From: Streptomyces sp. NBC_00193
GTDB lineage: Bacteria > Actinomycetota > Actinomycetes > Streptomycetales > Streptomycetaceae
Length of the DNA: 64,000 bases
NCBI RefSeq assembly: GCF_026342735.1
Contig: NZ_JAPEMM010000001.1
Location: 1,612,001-1,676,000, forward strand
Direction of reading: 5' to 3'
In this document: positions 8,150-16,080 of the stretch, piece after piece
Layout: each line of letters begins with the position of its first letter
Numbering within the stretch: position 1 is the first letter of the stretch
Position numbers and translations under genes: made by a program
Notes under the pieces: model-generated
Seen by the model: only the letters and a program-made list of their open reading frames with translations
What the model was told of the DNA's origin: nothing
Database searches by the model: none

Positions 8150-8919
8150 GGCCTGTGTTCTTCCTGTTCCTGTACGGGGCCCGAGCCTGAGTACTCGCGG
8201 CCGATGGCGTCGGCGGTCTGCCGTACGAGCGGGAGGAGTTCGAGCAGCCCCACGACGGAGAGGACCACGCCGGGGGCGGAGACGGACATCGCGGCGACCA
8301 CGCGGCCGTCGGGTCCGCGGACGGGGGCGGCCAGGCAGTTCAGGGACTCCTCGTGGCCTCCGATGTCCGTGGCCCACCCCTGGGCGCGCACGAGGTCCAG
8401 CTCGCGCAGGTACGCGGCGGCGTCGGGGGTGGACCGGGGGGTGTAGGCCGGGTACTCGATGCGCGCGGCCAGGGCCCGGCGCTCCGGCTCGGGCAGGTCG
8501 GCGATGAGCAGCTTGGCCACGGCGGCGACGGTGAGGGGGACGGGCCGGCCGATGCGCGAGTACATCCGGACCGCGTAGCGGCTGTCGACCTTGTCCACGT
8601 AGACGACCTCGTCGTCCTGGTGGAGGGCGAGGTGCACGGTGTGGCCGGTGATCCGGTTCAGTTCCAGCAGGTGCGGGTGCGCGATGTCGCGGACGTCGAG
8701 GTTCTCGATGGACTCGGCGGCCAGCGCGAAGAGGGAGGCCCCGAGCCGGTAGCGCCCGTCGCCCTGCCGGTAGACGAAGCCGTGCTCCTGGAGGGTCCGC
8801 AGCAGCCGCAGGGCCGTGCTCTTGTGCACGTCGAGCACCTCGGCGACCTCGCCGAGCCCGGCGGGGCCCTTGGCCAGGGCAGGCAGGATCCGGAGCGCCC
8901 GCTCCACCGACTGGCTCAC
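8146..8919 (-). CDS. IclR-family transcriptional regulator of the D-amino-acid genes
   Basis: 257 residues. The N-terminal winged helix is visible (SQSVERALRILPALAKGP..LGEVAEVLDVHKSTALRLLRTLQEHGFV), followed by the IclR effector domain (LDVRDIAHPHLLELNRITGHTVHLAL; DIGGHEESLNCLAAPVRGPDGRVVAAMSVSAPG). It is transcribed away from the D-amino-acid enzyme gene, with three interlocking palindromes between them, and is co-translated with ridA. It very probably controls both directions, with a D-amino acid or its keto product as effector (inference). Confidence 0.93.
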   Translation of the reverse strand: MSQSVERALRILPALAKGPAGLGEVAEVLDVHKSTALRLLRTLQEHGFVYRQGDGRYRLGASLFALAAESIENLDVRDIAHPHLLELNRITGHTVHLALHQDDEVVYVDKVDSRYAVRMYSRIGRPVPLTVAAVAKLLIADLPEPERRALAARIEYPAYTPRSTPDAAAYLRELDLVRAQGWATDIGGHEESLNCLAAPVRGPDGRVVAAMSVSAPGVVLSVVGLLELLPLVRQTADAIGREYSGSGPVQEQEEHRP

Positions 8920-8988
8920 TCAGCGTGCCTCCGTACAGAACCGGGGCCCGGCCCCGTTGACCCGTCGTCACCCGGGATGTTAGACAGC

Positions 8989-9028
8989 ATGCAGCGGTGC
9001 ATGCAACGACTGTTGCACTGTACGCAAC
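8989..9028. promoter_or_regulatory. Cluster of overlapping palindromes, likely IclR operator
   Basis: Three short palindromes interlock in 40 bases: ATGCA-GCGG-TGCAT (8989-9002), TGCAAC-GACT-GTTGCA (9002-9017) and GTTGC-ACTGTAC-GCAAC (9012-9028). They share the half-site TTGCA/TGCAA. They lie between the divergent IclR gene and the D-serine-deaminase-like gene, 30 bases before the latter's ATG. IclR-type proteins bind short palindromes of this kind, often as two dimers, which suits the tandem arrangement. Confidence 0.75.
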
Positions 9029-9057
9029 AACCGCAATACCCCGGGAGGCACACGCAC

Positions 9058-10335
9058 ATGCCCAGCGACCCCGTCCAGGCACTCGCCCAGGAGCCGGTGG
9101 ACCACCGGTTCAAGGGGCTCCCCCCGGACGCCGGACAGGCGGGCCTCACCGTGGGAGAGCTGACCGCCCAGCGGCGCAGCCTCTACACCGGCGGGTTCAC
9201 GACGCCCGTGCTCACCCTCGACGCCGAGGCCCTGAGCCACAACCTCGCCGCCCTCGGCACCTACGCCGAGCGCCACGGCCTGGCCTTCGCCCCGCACGGC
9301 AAGACCTGCATGGCCCCGCAGCTGTTCCGGCGTCAGCTGGAGCACGGGGCCTGGGGCATCACCGCCGCCGTCCCCCACCAGGCGCGCGTCTACCGGGCGT
9401 TCGGCATCCAGCGGATCTTCCTCGCCAACGAGCTCGTCGACGCCGCCGCCCTGCGCTGGGTGGCCGCCGAACTCGCCGCGGACCCCGATTTCCGCTTCGT
9501 CTGCTACGTGGACTCCGTGCGCGGGGTCCAGCTCATGGACCGGGCCCTCCAGGGGCAGCCCCAGCAGGTCGACGTGGTCGTCGAGCTCGGCGCCGGGGAG
9601 GGAGCCCGCACGGGGGCCCGTACCGACGAGGACTGCCGGGCCGTCGCCGACGCGGTGGCGGGCACGGACACCCTGCGCCTGGTCGGCATCGCCGGGTACG
9701 AGGCGGAGGTGCCCGGCGCGGAGCCGGACTCCGTGCACGCCTACCTGCGCCGGCTCACCGCGCTGGCGGCCGAGTTCGACAAGGCGGGACGGTTCGAGGG
9801 GGTCGGGGAGATCGTCGTCAGCGCGGGCGGCTCCGCCTGGTTCGACGCCGTCGCCGACGTGTTCGCCGAGCTGCCGGAGCTCTCGCGGCCGGTCCTGAAG
9901 CTGCTGCGCTCCGGTGCGTACGTCTCCCACGACCACGGCTGGTACACCCGCCTCACCCCCTTCAACCGGGTCCCCGAGGAGGGCGGCCTGCGCCCCGCCT
10001 TCCGGCTCTGGGCGCAGGTGGTCTCCCGCCCCTCCCCCACCCAGGCGTTCGTCAACGCCGGCAAGCGGGACATCGCCTACGACCTGGGGCTGCCCGAGGC
10101 GGAGCTCGTACGCGATCCGCTGACCGGCGACGAGCGCCCGGCCACCGGGATCCGCGTGCTCAAGCTCTCCGACCAGCACGCCTGGCTGGAAACGGACTCC
10201 GCCGAGGACGTGCAGGTCGGCGACTGGGTGGCGCTGGGCATGTCCCACCCGTGCACGATCTTCGAGAAGTGGCCGCTGATCCCGGTGGTGGAAGCCGACG
10301 GCACGGTCACCGAGTACGTCCGGACGTTCTTCTAA
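9058..10335 (+). CDS. D-serine-deaminase-like PLP enzyme (alanine-racemase-fold amino acid deaminase)
   Basis: 425 residues from the ATG at 9058 (MPSDPVQALAQEPVDHRFKG), after GGGAGG. The frame is open upstream, but that stretch overlaps the IclR gene. The PLP lysine lies in LAFAPHGKTCMAPQLF, the typical N-terminal strand of fold-III (alanine-racemase-like) enzymes. The D-serine-dehydratase-type C-terminal beta domain holds YDLGLPE and the metal-site-like pattern LSDQHAWLE...VGDWVALGMSHPCTIF (His and Cys of the zinc-binding DSD family). Members remove ammonia from D-Ser/D-Thr or related D-amino acids. Clustered with a D-aminoacylase and RidA, it probably processes the D-amino acids that the acylase releases. 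Confidence 0.88.
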   Translation: MPSDPVQALAQEPVDHRFKGLPPDAGQAGLTVGELTAQRRSLYTGGFTTPVLTLDAEALSHNLAALGTYAERHGLAFAPHGKTCMAPQLFRRQLEHGAWGITAAVPHQARVYRAFGIQRIFLANELVDAAALRWVAAELAADPDFRFVCYVDSVRGVQLMDRALQGQPQQVDVVVELGAGEGARTGARTDEDCRAVADAVAGTDTLRLVGIAGYEAEVPGAEPDSVHAYLRRLTALAAEFDKAGRFEGVGEIVVSAGGSAWFDAVADVFAELPELSRPVLKLLRSGAYVSHDHGWYTRLTPFNRVPEEGGLRPAFRLWAQVVSRPSPTQAFVNAGKRDIAYDLGLPEAELVRDPLTGDERPATGIRVLKLSDQHAWLETDSAEDVQVGDWVALGMSHPCTIFEKWPLIPVVEADGTVTEYVRTFF

Positions 10336-10374
10336 GCCCCGGCTTCCGAGCTCCGGAGGAGCGTTCCCACCACC

Positions 10375-11961
10375 ATGGACCTGGTCATCCGCGGGGCCCG
10401 CGTCGTCGACGGCACGGGCGGGCCCTCCTACACCGCCGACGTCGCCGTCCACGAGGGCCGCATCGCCGAAGTGGGCAGCAGGATCGCGGGCGGCGGGCGG
10501 CACACGCTCGACGCCCGCGGCCTCGCCCTGGCCCCCGGTTTCATCGACATGCACGCCCACAGCGACCTGGCGCTGCTGCGCGATCCGGACCACGGCGCGA
10601 AGGCCGCCCAGGGCGTGACCCTCGAAGTCCTCGGCCAGGACGGCCTGTCGTACGCCCCCGTCGACGACCGCACGCTGGCCGAGGTGCGGGCCGCCATCGC
10701 CGGCTGGAACGGCACGGGCGAGGACATCGACTTCGACTGGCGCACGGTCGGCGGGTACCTGGACCGGCTGGACCGGGCCCACGGCGGGCAGGGCATCGCC
10801 GTCAACGCCGCCTACCTGGTCCCCCAGGGCACCGTCCGCGCCCACGTCGTCGGCTGGGGCGACCGCCCCGCCACCCCCTCGGAGCTCGACCGGATGCGGA
10901 ACCTGGTCGCGGAGGGGCTCGCGCAGGGCGCCGTCGGCATGTCCTCCGGGCTCACCTACACCCCGGGCATGTACGCATCCGGCGCCGAACTGAGCGAGCT
11001 GTGCCGGGTGGTGGCCCGGTACGGCGGCTACTACTGCCCGCACCACCGCTCGTACGGCCGCGGGGCCCTGGCCGCCTACGCCGAGATGGTCGAGCTGACC
11101 CGCGAGGCCGGCTGCGCCCTGCACCTGGCGCACGCCACGATGAACTTCGGGGAGAACCGGGGCCGGGCGGGCGAGCTGCTCGCCCTGCTCGACGGGGCAC
11201 TGGCCGACGGCGCCGACATCACCCTCGACAGCTACCCGTACACCCCCGGCTGCACCACCCTGGTCGCCCTGCTGCCCAGCTGGGCGAACGAGGGCGGACC
11301 CGAGGCGGTCCTCGCCCGGCTCCGCGACGACGCGGAGGCCGAGCGGATCCGGTACGCGCTGGAGGTGGAGGGCGCCGACGGCTGCCACGGGGTCCCGGTC
11401 GACTGGTCGACGATCGAGATCGCCGGGACCACGGACCCGGCCTACGGGGCGTACGTCGGCACCCGCGTCCCCGACTGGGACACGGCCCGGGCGCTGCTGC
11501 TGGGCGACCGGCTCGGACCGAGCATCCTCCAGCACGTCGGGCACGAGGAGAACGTACGGGCGATCATGCGCCACCCGGTCCACACGGGCGGCTCGGACGG
11601 CATCCTGCAGGGCGCGAAACCGCATCCGCGGGCCTACGGCACCTTCCCGCACTACCTCGGGCACTACGTGCGCGAGCTGGGCGTCCTCTCCCTGGAGGAG
11701 TGCGTCGCCCACCTCTCCGGCCGTCCCGCCGCGCGGCTGCGGCTGCCGGACCGGGGGCTGGTGCGCGCCGGGCACCGGGCGGACCTCGTCCTCTTCGATC
11801 CGCTGACGGTCGCGGCCGGATCGACGTACGAGCAGCCGCGCACGCTGCCGTCCGGGATCCCGTACGTCCTGATCGACGGGCGTTTCGTCGTACGGGACGG
11901 GCGCAGGACGGACGTCCTGGCCGGGCGGTCCGTGCGCCGGACCCCGCACGGCGGCCGCTGA
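10375..11961 (+). CDS. N-acyl-D-amino-acid deacylase (D-aminoacylase, amidohydrolase superfamily)
   Basis: 528 residues. Starts MDLVIRGARVVDGTGGPSYTADVAV, 39 bases after the previous stop, with GGAGGAG upstream. The metal-binding HxH motif is GFIDMHAHSDLALL. Further ligand regions are visible in YYCPHHRSYGRG, ALHLAHATMNFG and the late catalytic Asp in HTGGSDGILQG. D-aminoacylases hydrolyse N-acyl-D-amino acids to free D-amino acids and a carboxylate in the cytoplasm. The product would feed the upstream PLP deaminase. The two genes are almost certainly one operon under the palindromic operator. A 66-base tandem repeat follows the stop directly. Confidence 0.92.
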   Translation: MDLVIRGARVVDGTGGPSYTADVAVHEGRIAEVGSRIAGGGRHTLDARGLALAPGFIDMHAHSDLALLRDPDHGAKAAQGVTLEVLGQDGLSYAPVDDRTLAEVRAAIAGWNGTGEDIDFDWRTVGGYLDRLDRAHGGQGIAVNAAYLVPQGTVRAHVVGWGDRPATPSELDRMRNLVAEGLAQGAVGMSSGLTYTPGMYASGAELSELCRVVARYGGYYCPHHRSYGRGALAAYAEMVELTREAGCALHLAHATMNFGENRGRAGELLALLDGALADGADITLDSYPYTPGCTTLVALLPSWANEGGPEAVLARLRDDAEAERIRYALEVEGADGCHGVPVDWSTIEIAGTTDPAYGAYVGTRVPDWDTARALLLGDRLGPSILQHVGHEENVRAIMRHPVHTGGSDGILQGAKPHPRAYGTFPHYLGHYVRELGVLSLEECVAHLSGRPAARLRLPDRGLVRAGHRADLVLFDPLTVAAGSTYEQPRTLPSGIPYVLIDGRFVVRDGRRTDVLAGRSVRRTPHGGR

Positions 11962-11969
11962 CCGGACGC

Positions 11970-12035
11970 GGATCGGACGCGGATCGGACGTGGATCGGAC
12001 GTGGATCGGACGTGGATCGGACGTGGATCGGGCGC
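11970..12035. repeat. Six 11-base tandem repeats after the D-aminoacylase gene
   Basis: The unit GGATCGGACGT (with C for the final T in the first copy and one degenerate last copy GGATCGGGCGC) is repeated six times without spacers, with partial units on both sides. It fills the space between the stop at 11961 and the next start at 12072. With 11-base periodicity it presents the same face of the helix every turn. It is too short and regular for CRISPR; slippage or a protein-binding array are the options. Confidence 0.9.
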
Positions 12036-12071
12036 TGATCGGCCGCCGACCGAACGGATGCCGCACATACG

Positions 12072-13088
12072 ATGAGCGGCATGTACGCCTTTGTTCCTGC
12101 CGCTCTCTTCCTCGTCCTCTTCGGCGTGAGCGTCCGGGAGGACCGTCGGCGCTTCCGCAACGCGGTCTATCTGGGCCTCACCCTCATATTCCTGTCCGTC
12201 GCCCTGCTCACCCTGGTCCCCTACCTGCCCGCCGGGCTCGACACGGCCGTCGTGGCGCTGGTCTTCCTGGTCCCGGCGCTCGGCACGATCGCACTCGGGT
12301 TCTTCCTGATCGGCAACGCCGTGACGGTGATCCGCAAGGAGGGCCGCCGCCCGGCCCTCCTCTCCTTCGCGGCCGGGATGGGGATCTTCGCCCTGATCGC
12401 GTTCGTCCTGACCCTGGGCAACCGCGGCTCCCAGGCCTGGGACGCGGTGGTGGTGGGCGTGGTCCTGCTGGCCGGGTACGTTTCCTTCCTCTTCCTCTGC
12501 TTCCTCGCCTACGCCTTCCTCTACGGCCGGATCACGGTGCACGGGGACGTCGACTTCGTGGTGATGCTCGGCTCCGGCCTCATCGGCGGCGACCGGGTCC
12601 CGCCGCTGCTGGCCTCGCGGCTGCGCAAGGGCCGGGAGATCCACGACGCGCAGATCGCCCGCGGCGGGCGGGTGCCGCTGCTGCTGACCTCGGGCGGCAA
12701 GGGGAGCGACGAGAAGCTCGCGGAGGCGCGGGCGATGGCCGACTGGCTGATCGCCGAGGGCGTGCCGCAGGAGCACGTGCGGCTGGAGGACCGGTCCCGC
12801 ACGACGGAGGAGAACCTCCTGTTCAGCCGCACGGTCATGGAGGCGGCCGACCCCGGCTACCGCTGCGTGGTGGTCACCAACAACTTCCACGCCTTCCGCG
12901 CCGCGATGATGGCCCGCAAGGCCGGGGTGAACGGCCAGGTGCTGGGATCGCCGACGGCGAAGTACTTCTGGCCGAGCGCGACGATCCGGGAGTTCGTGGC
13001 GGTGTTCTGGGAGCACAGGATCGTGAACCTCGGCATCTGCGGGGCGATCGTCGCGCTGACGGCCGCACTTGCGGCCGTCAGCGCCTGA
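12072..13088 (+). CDS. DUF218/YdcF-family protein with N-terminal membrane domain
   Basis: 338 residues. Residues 1-155 contain about five hydrophobic helices (FVPAALFLVLFGV; VYLGLTLIFLSVALLTL; AVVALVFLVPALGTIALGFFLI; SFAAGMGIFALIAFVLTL; VVVGVVLLAGYVSFLFLCFLAYAFLY). Residues ~160-310 are a DUF218 (YdcF/SanA/ElyC-like) domain: VDFVVMLGSGL at its start, LLLTSGGKGSDE, and ENLLFSRTVME...VVVTNNFHAFRAAMMARKAG. A C-terminal hydrophobic helix ends the protein. The E. coli relatives ElyC and SanA act in envelope and peptidoglycan homeostasis; the substrate is unknown. The start at 12072 is followed by a second ATG at 12081. The last codons form a perfect inverted repeat. Confidence 0.85.
   Translation: MSGMYAFVPAALFLVLFGVSVREDRRRFRNAVYLGLTLIFLSVALLTLVPYLPAGLDTAVVALVFLVPALGTIALGFFLIGNAVTVIRKEGRRPALLSFAAGMGIFALIAFVLTLGNRGSQAWDAVVVGVVLLAGYVSFLFLCFLAYAFLYGRITVHGDVDFVVMLGSGLIGGDRVPPLLASRLRKGREIHDAQIARGGRVPLLLTSGGKGSDEKLAEARAMADWLIAEGVPQEHVRLEDRSRTTEENLLFSRTVMEAADPGYRCVVVTNNFHAFRAAMMARKAGVNGQVLGSPTAKYFWPSATIREFVAVFWEHRIVNLGICGAIVALTAALAAVSA
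13056..13081. terminator. Perfect inverted repeat inside the last codons of the DUF218 gene
   Basis: Arms CTGACGGCCGCA (13056-13067) and TGCGGCCGTCAG (13070-13081) are perfectly complementary across a 2-base loop. The repeat ends 4 bases before the stop codon, so it codes for the ALTAALAAVSA tail and could also act as the 3' hairpin of the transcript. Confidence 0.6.
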
Positions 13089-13184
13089 GCGACGGCCCGG
13101 TCCCGACCCGGTCCCGGTCCCGAGGTGCGTTCATGGGGGCGCGGCCGGAGGATGGGGGCCAGGGGGACACAGCAGGAGGTAGCC

Positions 13185-13370
13185 ATGGACAGTGAATCGG
13201 ACCAGCAGCCCAAGCGCCCCGCCCACCTCTACACGGGGTCGGAGCACCCGTTCGACCCTGAGGACCTCGTCATGGCACGCGGCCAGGACCCGACGCCGGA
13301 ACGGGTCGAGAAGGCACGCAAGCTGATCGAGAAGGAGGGCGCGAGGGCGCTCGAACGCTACCTCCCGTAG
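13185..13370 (+). CDS. Small conserved hypothetical protein (61 aa)
   Basis: 61 residues starting MDSESDQQPKRPAHLYTGSE at an ATG with a strong AGGAGG 5 bases upstream; an in-frame extension to 13125 lacks such a site. The protein is hydrophilic and charged, with a C-terminal helix rich in Lys/Glu/Arg (TPERVEKARKLIEKEGARALERYLP) and no signal or membrane segment. It is monocistronic, bounded by hairpins on both sides. I have seen no domain. The good ribosome-binding site and coding-like composition make it a real gene; function unknown. Confidence 0.7.
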   Translation: MDSESDQQPKRPAHLYTGSEHPFDPEDLVMARGQDPTPERVEKARKLIEKEGARALERYLP

Positions 13371-13382
13371 GTGGGCCCGGAG

Positions 13383-13413
13383 CGGGGCGGACCGGTCTCC
13401 CCGGTCCGCCCCG
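13383..13413. terminator. Stem-loop terminator after the 61-aa gene
   Basis: Perfect arms CGGGGCGGACCGG (13383-13395) and CCGGTCCGCCCCG (13401-13413) with a 5-base loop TCTCC begin 12 bases after the stop codon. This is a strong G+C hairpin without a T tail. Confidence 0.8.
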
Positions 13414-13496
13414 AGGTGCGGGCGGGACGATGCGCATCCAGAATCGATGGATGCTCGTTAGCCCGCGCGGGGGCCGATTCCGGAAGGACGACAACG

Positions 13497-13961
13497 ATGG
13501 CGATCGACTCCCCCACGGCCACGACCGTTGACTGGGACCACCCGGCCGACCCTCCGACGGGCCAGCTCTCCACGCACGTGCGCGCGTACGTGGACACGTC
13601 CGGCGCCGACGGGCACCTGTGGCACGGGGTTCCGACGCTGCTCCTGACCACCCTCGACCGGTTCTCCGGGCGGCCCGTCCGCACGCCGCTGATCTACGCG
13701 AAGGACGACGGCCGCCACATCGTCCTGGCCACCGCGGCCGACGGCACGCCCGGCGTCCCCTCCTGGTACCGCAACCTCACCGCCCACCCCGAGGTCCGGC
13801 TCCAGGTCGGCGCCCTGACCGCGCAGGCCCGCGCGCGGACGGCGACCCCGGCGGAGCGGGAGACCTACTGGGAGGCCGTGACCGCCCTGTGGCCCGCCTA
13901 CGAGGACCACCAGGCGGCGGCCGCACCCCGCGAGATCCCCCTGGTGATCATCGAGCGCTGA
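13497..13961 (+). CDS. Deazaflavin (F420)-dependent nitroreductase-family protein
   Basis: 154 residues from the ATG at 13497, preceded by GGAAGGACGACAACG. Members of the DUF385/Ddn family are small split-barrel proteins that bind F420. Visible family features are the HVRAYVDTSGADGHLWHGVPTLLLTT strand pair, GRPVRTPLIYAKDDGRHIVLATAADGTPGVPSWYRNLTAHPEV (the very characteristic WYRNLxAxPEV motif) and VRLQVGALTAQARARTATPAERETYWEAV. The natural substrate is not predictable. It stands alone, 51 bases upstream of an MFS gene on the same strand, and may be cotranscribed with it. Confidence 0.9.
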   Translation: MAIDSPTATTVDWDHPADPPTGQLSTHVRAYVDTSGADGHLWHGVPTLLLTTLDRFSGRPVRTPLIYAKDDGRHIVLATAADGTPGVPSWYRNLTAHPEVRLQVGALTAQARARTATPAERETYWEAVTALWPAYEDHQAAAAPREIPLVIIER

Positions 13962-14012
13962 CCTGCGGGCGGGGTGCTCACGGCTCACATCCCGGTGTGA
14001 TCAAATCTCCGG

Positions 14013-15284
14013 ATGCTCCGGATGATCACCCGCCCCGACCAGGGCCACAGCGGTACCGCGCGTCTCTGGACGGCGAGCGCGCTGTCCTCGGGGTCGACCT
14101 GGGTCATGCAGATCAGCCTGTTCATCCAGGTGCTGCAGGACTCCTCCCCCGCCACGCTGGCGGCCGTGGAGCTCATCGGGACCGTGCCCGCGCTGGCGTT
14201 CATGATGGTGGCCGGCACCCTCGCGGACCGGTTCGACGTGCGGCGCCTGGCCGTCGGCTCGATGGTCGCGCAGGCCGTATGCGTCCTCGGCATGGCGCTC
14301 TTCCTCGACCACGGCATCTGGATCACCGCCGCGTTCTACGGGCTCCAGGGACTCGGCAACACCCTCTGGCCGCCGGCCCGTCAGCAGTGGCTGTACGGGG
14401 TGGTGGCACCGGAGTCCCGGCCCGCCGCCAACGCCCGGCTGGGCTCCGTCTCGGGGACCATGACCGTCGTCGGCGCCTCGCTCGGCGGTGCGCTGGCCGG
14501 CTGGAGCCCGGCCGGGGCGATGGCCGTCGCGTGCGCGCTGCAGGTGCTGGCCGTCGTACCGCTGCTGGCGCAGGCCCGGCGGCCGATGCCGTACGCGGAG
14601 CCCGCGGCGTCGGGGGCGTCGGCCCCGGAGCCCGCGGCGCCGATGCGCAAGGAGCTGACCGCGGGTCTGCGGGTGCTGCGCGAGCTGCCGCTGGCGCGCT
14701 CCGTCGTCTGGATCGGCATCGCCTGGGGCTGCATCGGCGGGGCGTACGACATCCTGCTCGCCGCCTACGCCACGGGCCATCTCGGCGGTGGCGGCGCGGT
14801 GTTGGGCTCGCTCTACGTGGCGGACGGGGTCGCCGTCATCCTCGGCACGGTCCTGGCCGCCCGCTTCGCGGTCCGCCGGCACCTGGCGGCGTACACCGCG
14901 GCCTACGTGGTCCAGGGGCTGGCCTGGGGGGCCTTCTTCCTCGCGGGGCACCCGGTCCTGGCGGTGGCGCTGCTGGGCGTGATGCGGCTGGCCGGTGGCG
15001 TCGTCATCGCCCTGGACACCACCGTGCTGCTGGCCACCGTCCCCGCGGCGGTGCGCGGGCGGGTCTCCAGCCTCCACATGACCACGTACGGCGCGATGGC
15101 CCGCGTCTCCCTGGCCCTCTTCGGCGGCCTCCTCACCGTCTGCGACGTGCGCACCGTCGGCGTCTGCACCGGCGCCGCCTCGGTGGTGCTCGGCATCCTC
15201 TGGTGGTGCCTGCGCGACCGCGAGGCCCAGCGCAGCTACCCGGCGGCGGTCGCGGAGCGCGAACCGGCCGCCGCGGCCGCGTAG
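14013..15284 (+). CDS. Major facilitator superfamily transporter (enterobactin-exporter-like group)
   Basis: 423 residues with about twelve hydrophobic helices in two halves and a central hydrophilic loop (~185-215, Ala/Pro rich). The N-terminal half carries the loop 2-3 signature ADRFDVRRLAVGSMVAQA, and the equivalent loop of the second half is AARFAVRRHLAAYTAAYV. Such actinobacterial MFS_3 proteins export drugs or siderophores; the substrate here is unknown. The convergent TetR gene ends 10 bases away and is not its obvious regulator, since that regulator's operators lie on its other side. Confidence 0.85.
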   Translation: MLRMITRPDQGHSGTARLWTASALSSGSTWVMQISLFIQVLQDSSPATLAAVELIGTVPALAFMMVAGTLADRFDVRRLAVGSMVAQAVCVLGMALFLDHGIWITAAFYGLQGLGNTLWPPARQQWLYGVVAPESRPAANARLGSVSGTMTVVGASLGGALAGWSPAGAMAVACALQVLAVVPLLAQARRPMPYAEPAASGASAPEPAAPMRKELTAGLRVLRELPLARSVVWIGIAWGCIGGAYDILLAAYATGHLGGGGAVLGSLYVADGVAVILGTVLAARFAVRRHLAAYTAAYVVQGLAWGAFFLAGHPVLAVALLGVMRLAGGVVIALDTTVLLATVPAAVRGRVSSLHMTTYGAMARVSLALFGGLLTVCDVRTVGVCTGAASVVLGILWWCLRDREAQRSYPAAVAEREPAAAAA

Positions 15285-15294
15285 TTCCCCCGGC

Positions 15295-15999
15295 CTAGCG
15301 CGAGGAGGTCCAGCCCCGGCGGCGGAGGCCTTCGAAGCCGTCCAGGAGGAGGTCCAGGGCGAACTCGAACTCGAACTGGTCGTCGCAGCCGCCTCCACCG
15401 CCGGTGCCACTGCCGCCGACCGTGGAGGCCTCGTCGTGCGCGGCCGTCGCGGCCAGTTCCGCGATGTGCGGGTAGTGCGCCGCCAGCGCCGGGTCCGGCG
15501 GGCCGGAGGGGCCCGAGGTGTCGAACAGCTCCTGGCTGAAGCCGAGCAGGCGGCTGCCCATCGCGTGCATGACGTGGTGCGTGAGGTCGGCGGAGAGGCC
15601 GCCCTCCCGGAAGATCCCGGCCATCGAGTCCAGGTACGCCAGCACGGCCGGGGTGGGGGCGGTCCGCGATTCGATGACCCGGGCCGCCCAGGGGTGGCGG
15701 AGCAGGACCCGGCGGGCCGAGAGGATCCGCCCGCGGACCACGGGCTGCCAGTCGGGGCCCGTGGCGGGCGGGTCGACCTCGCCGACGACGGCGTCGACCA
15801 TGCCGTCGAGCAGCTCCTCCTTGTTGGCCACGTGCTTGTAGAGGGCCATCGGTACGACGTCCAGCTCCTGCGCGAGCCTGCGCATGCTGAGCGCGTCGAT
15901 GCCGATGGCGTCGGCGAGCGCGACGGCGGCGCGCAGGACGCGGTCCCTGCTCAGGGGGGTCCGTTGCGTGCCGCTGGCTTCCTGCCGGTTCGTCCTCAC
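15295..15999 (-). CDS. TetR/AcrR-family regulator with TetR_C-type effector domain
   Basis: 234 residues from a GTG at 15999 (MRTNRQEASGTQRTPLSRDR). The HTH region is LSRDRVLRAAVALADAIGIDALSMRRLAQELDVVPMALYKHVANKEELLDGMVDAVV, the pattern of TetR proteins with the TetR_C_1 domain. The C-terminal part contains HHVMHAMGSRLLGFSQELFD and a Gly-rich insert (GGSGTGGGGG) with cysteine near residue 205. Two perfect copies of the palindrome GTGTACGNCGTACAC lie directly upstream of its start, between it and the divergent DUF4386 gene. It therefore very likely represses itself and the DUF4386 gene. Confidence 0.93.
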   Translation of the reverse strand: MRTNRQEASGTQRTPLSRDRVLRAAVALADAIGIDALSMRRLAQELDVVPMALYKHVANKEELLDGMVDAVVGEVDPPATGPDWQPVVRGRILSARRVLLRHPWAARVIESRTAPTPAVLAYLDSMAGIFREGGLSADLTHHVMHAMGSRLLGFSQELFDTSGPSGPPDPALAAHYPHIAELAATAAHDEASTVGGSGTGGGGGCDDQFEFEFALDLLLDGFEGLRRRGWTSSR

Positions 16000-16007
16000 C
16001 TTGACGA

Positions 16008-16053
16008 GTGTACGCCGTACACCTATGGTCGCTGCAAGGTGTACGGCGTACAC
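16008..16053. promoter_or_regulatory. Twin TetR operators in the divergent promoter
   Basis: Two perfect palindromes, GTGTACGCCGTACAC at 16008-16022 and GTGTACGGCGTACAC at 16039-16053, are centred 31 bases apart, about three helical turns. They fill the gap between the TetR start (15999) and the DUF4386 start (16081). The symmetry, near identity and helical phasing fit binding of two dimers on one face of the DNA. Confidence 0.9.
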
Positions 16054-16080
16054 CTCCATCGAGTGAGGGGTACCGAGAAG

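Noticed and set aside
7739..9082. A 447-residue frame appearing to fuse ridA to an upstream extension
   Set aside because: The upstream part is out of frame with, and antiparallel in composition to, the IclR gene that occupies the same strand; ridA has its own ATG at 8149 overlapping the iclR stop.
11970..12035. Tandem 11-base repeats considered as a CRISPR array
   Set aside because: Units are too short and have no unique spacers; no cas gene is nearby.
8980..12066. Long minus-strand frame opposite the D-amino-acid genes
   Set aside because: Shadow of two well-supported plus-strand enzymes; also crosses the tandem repeat and the operator.
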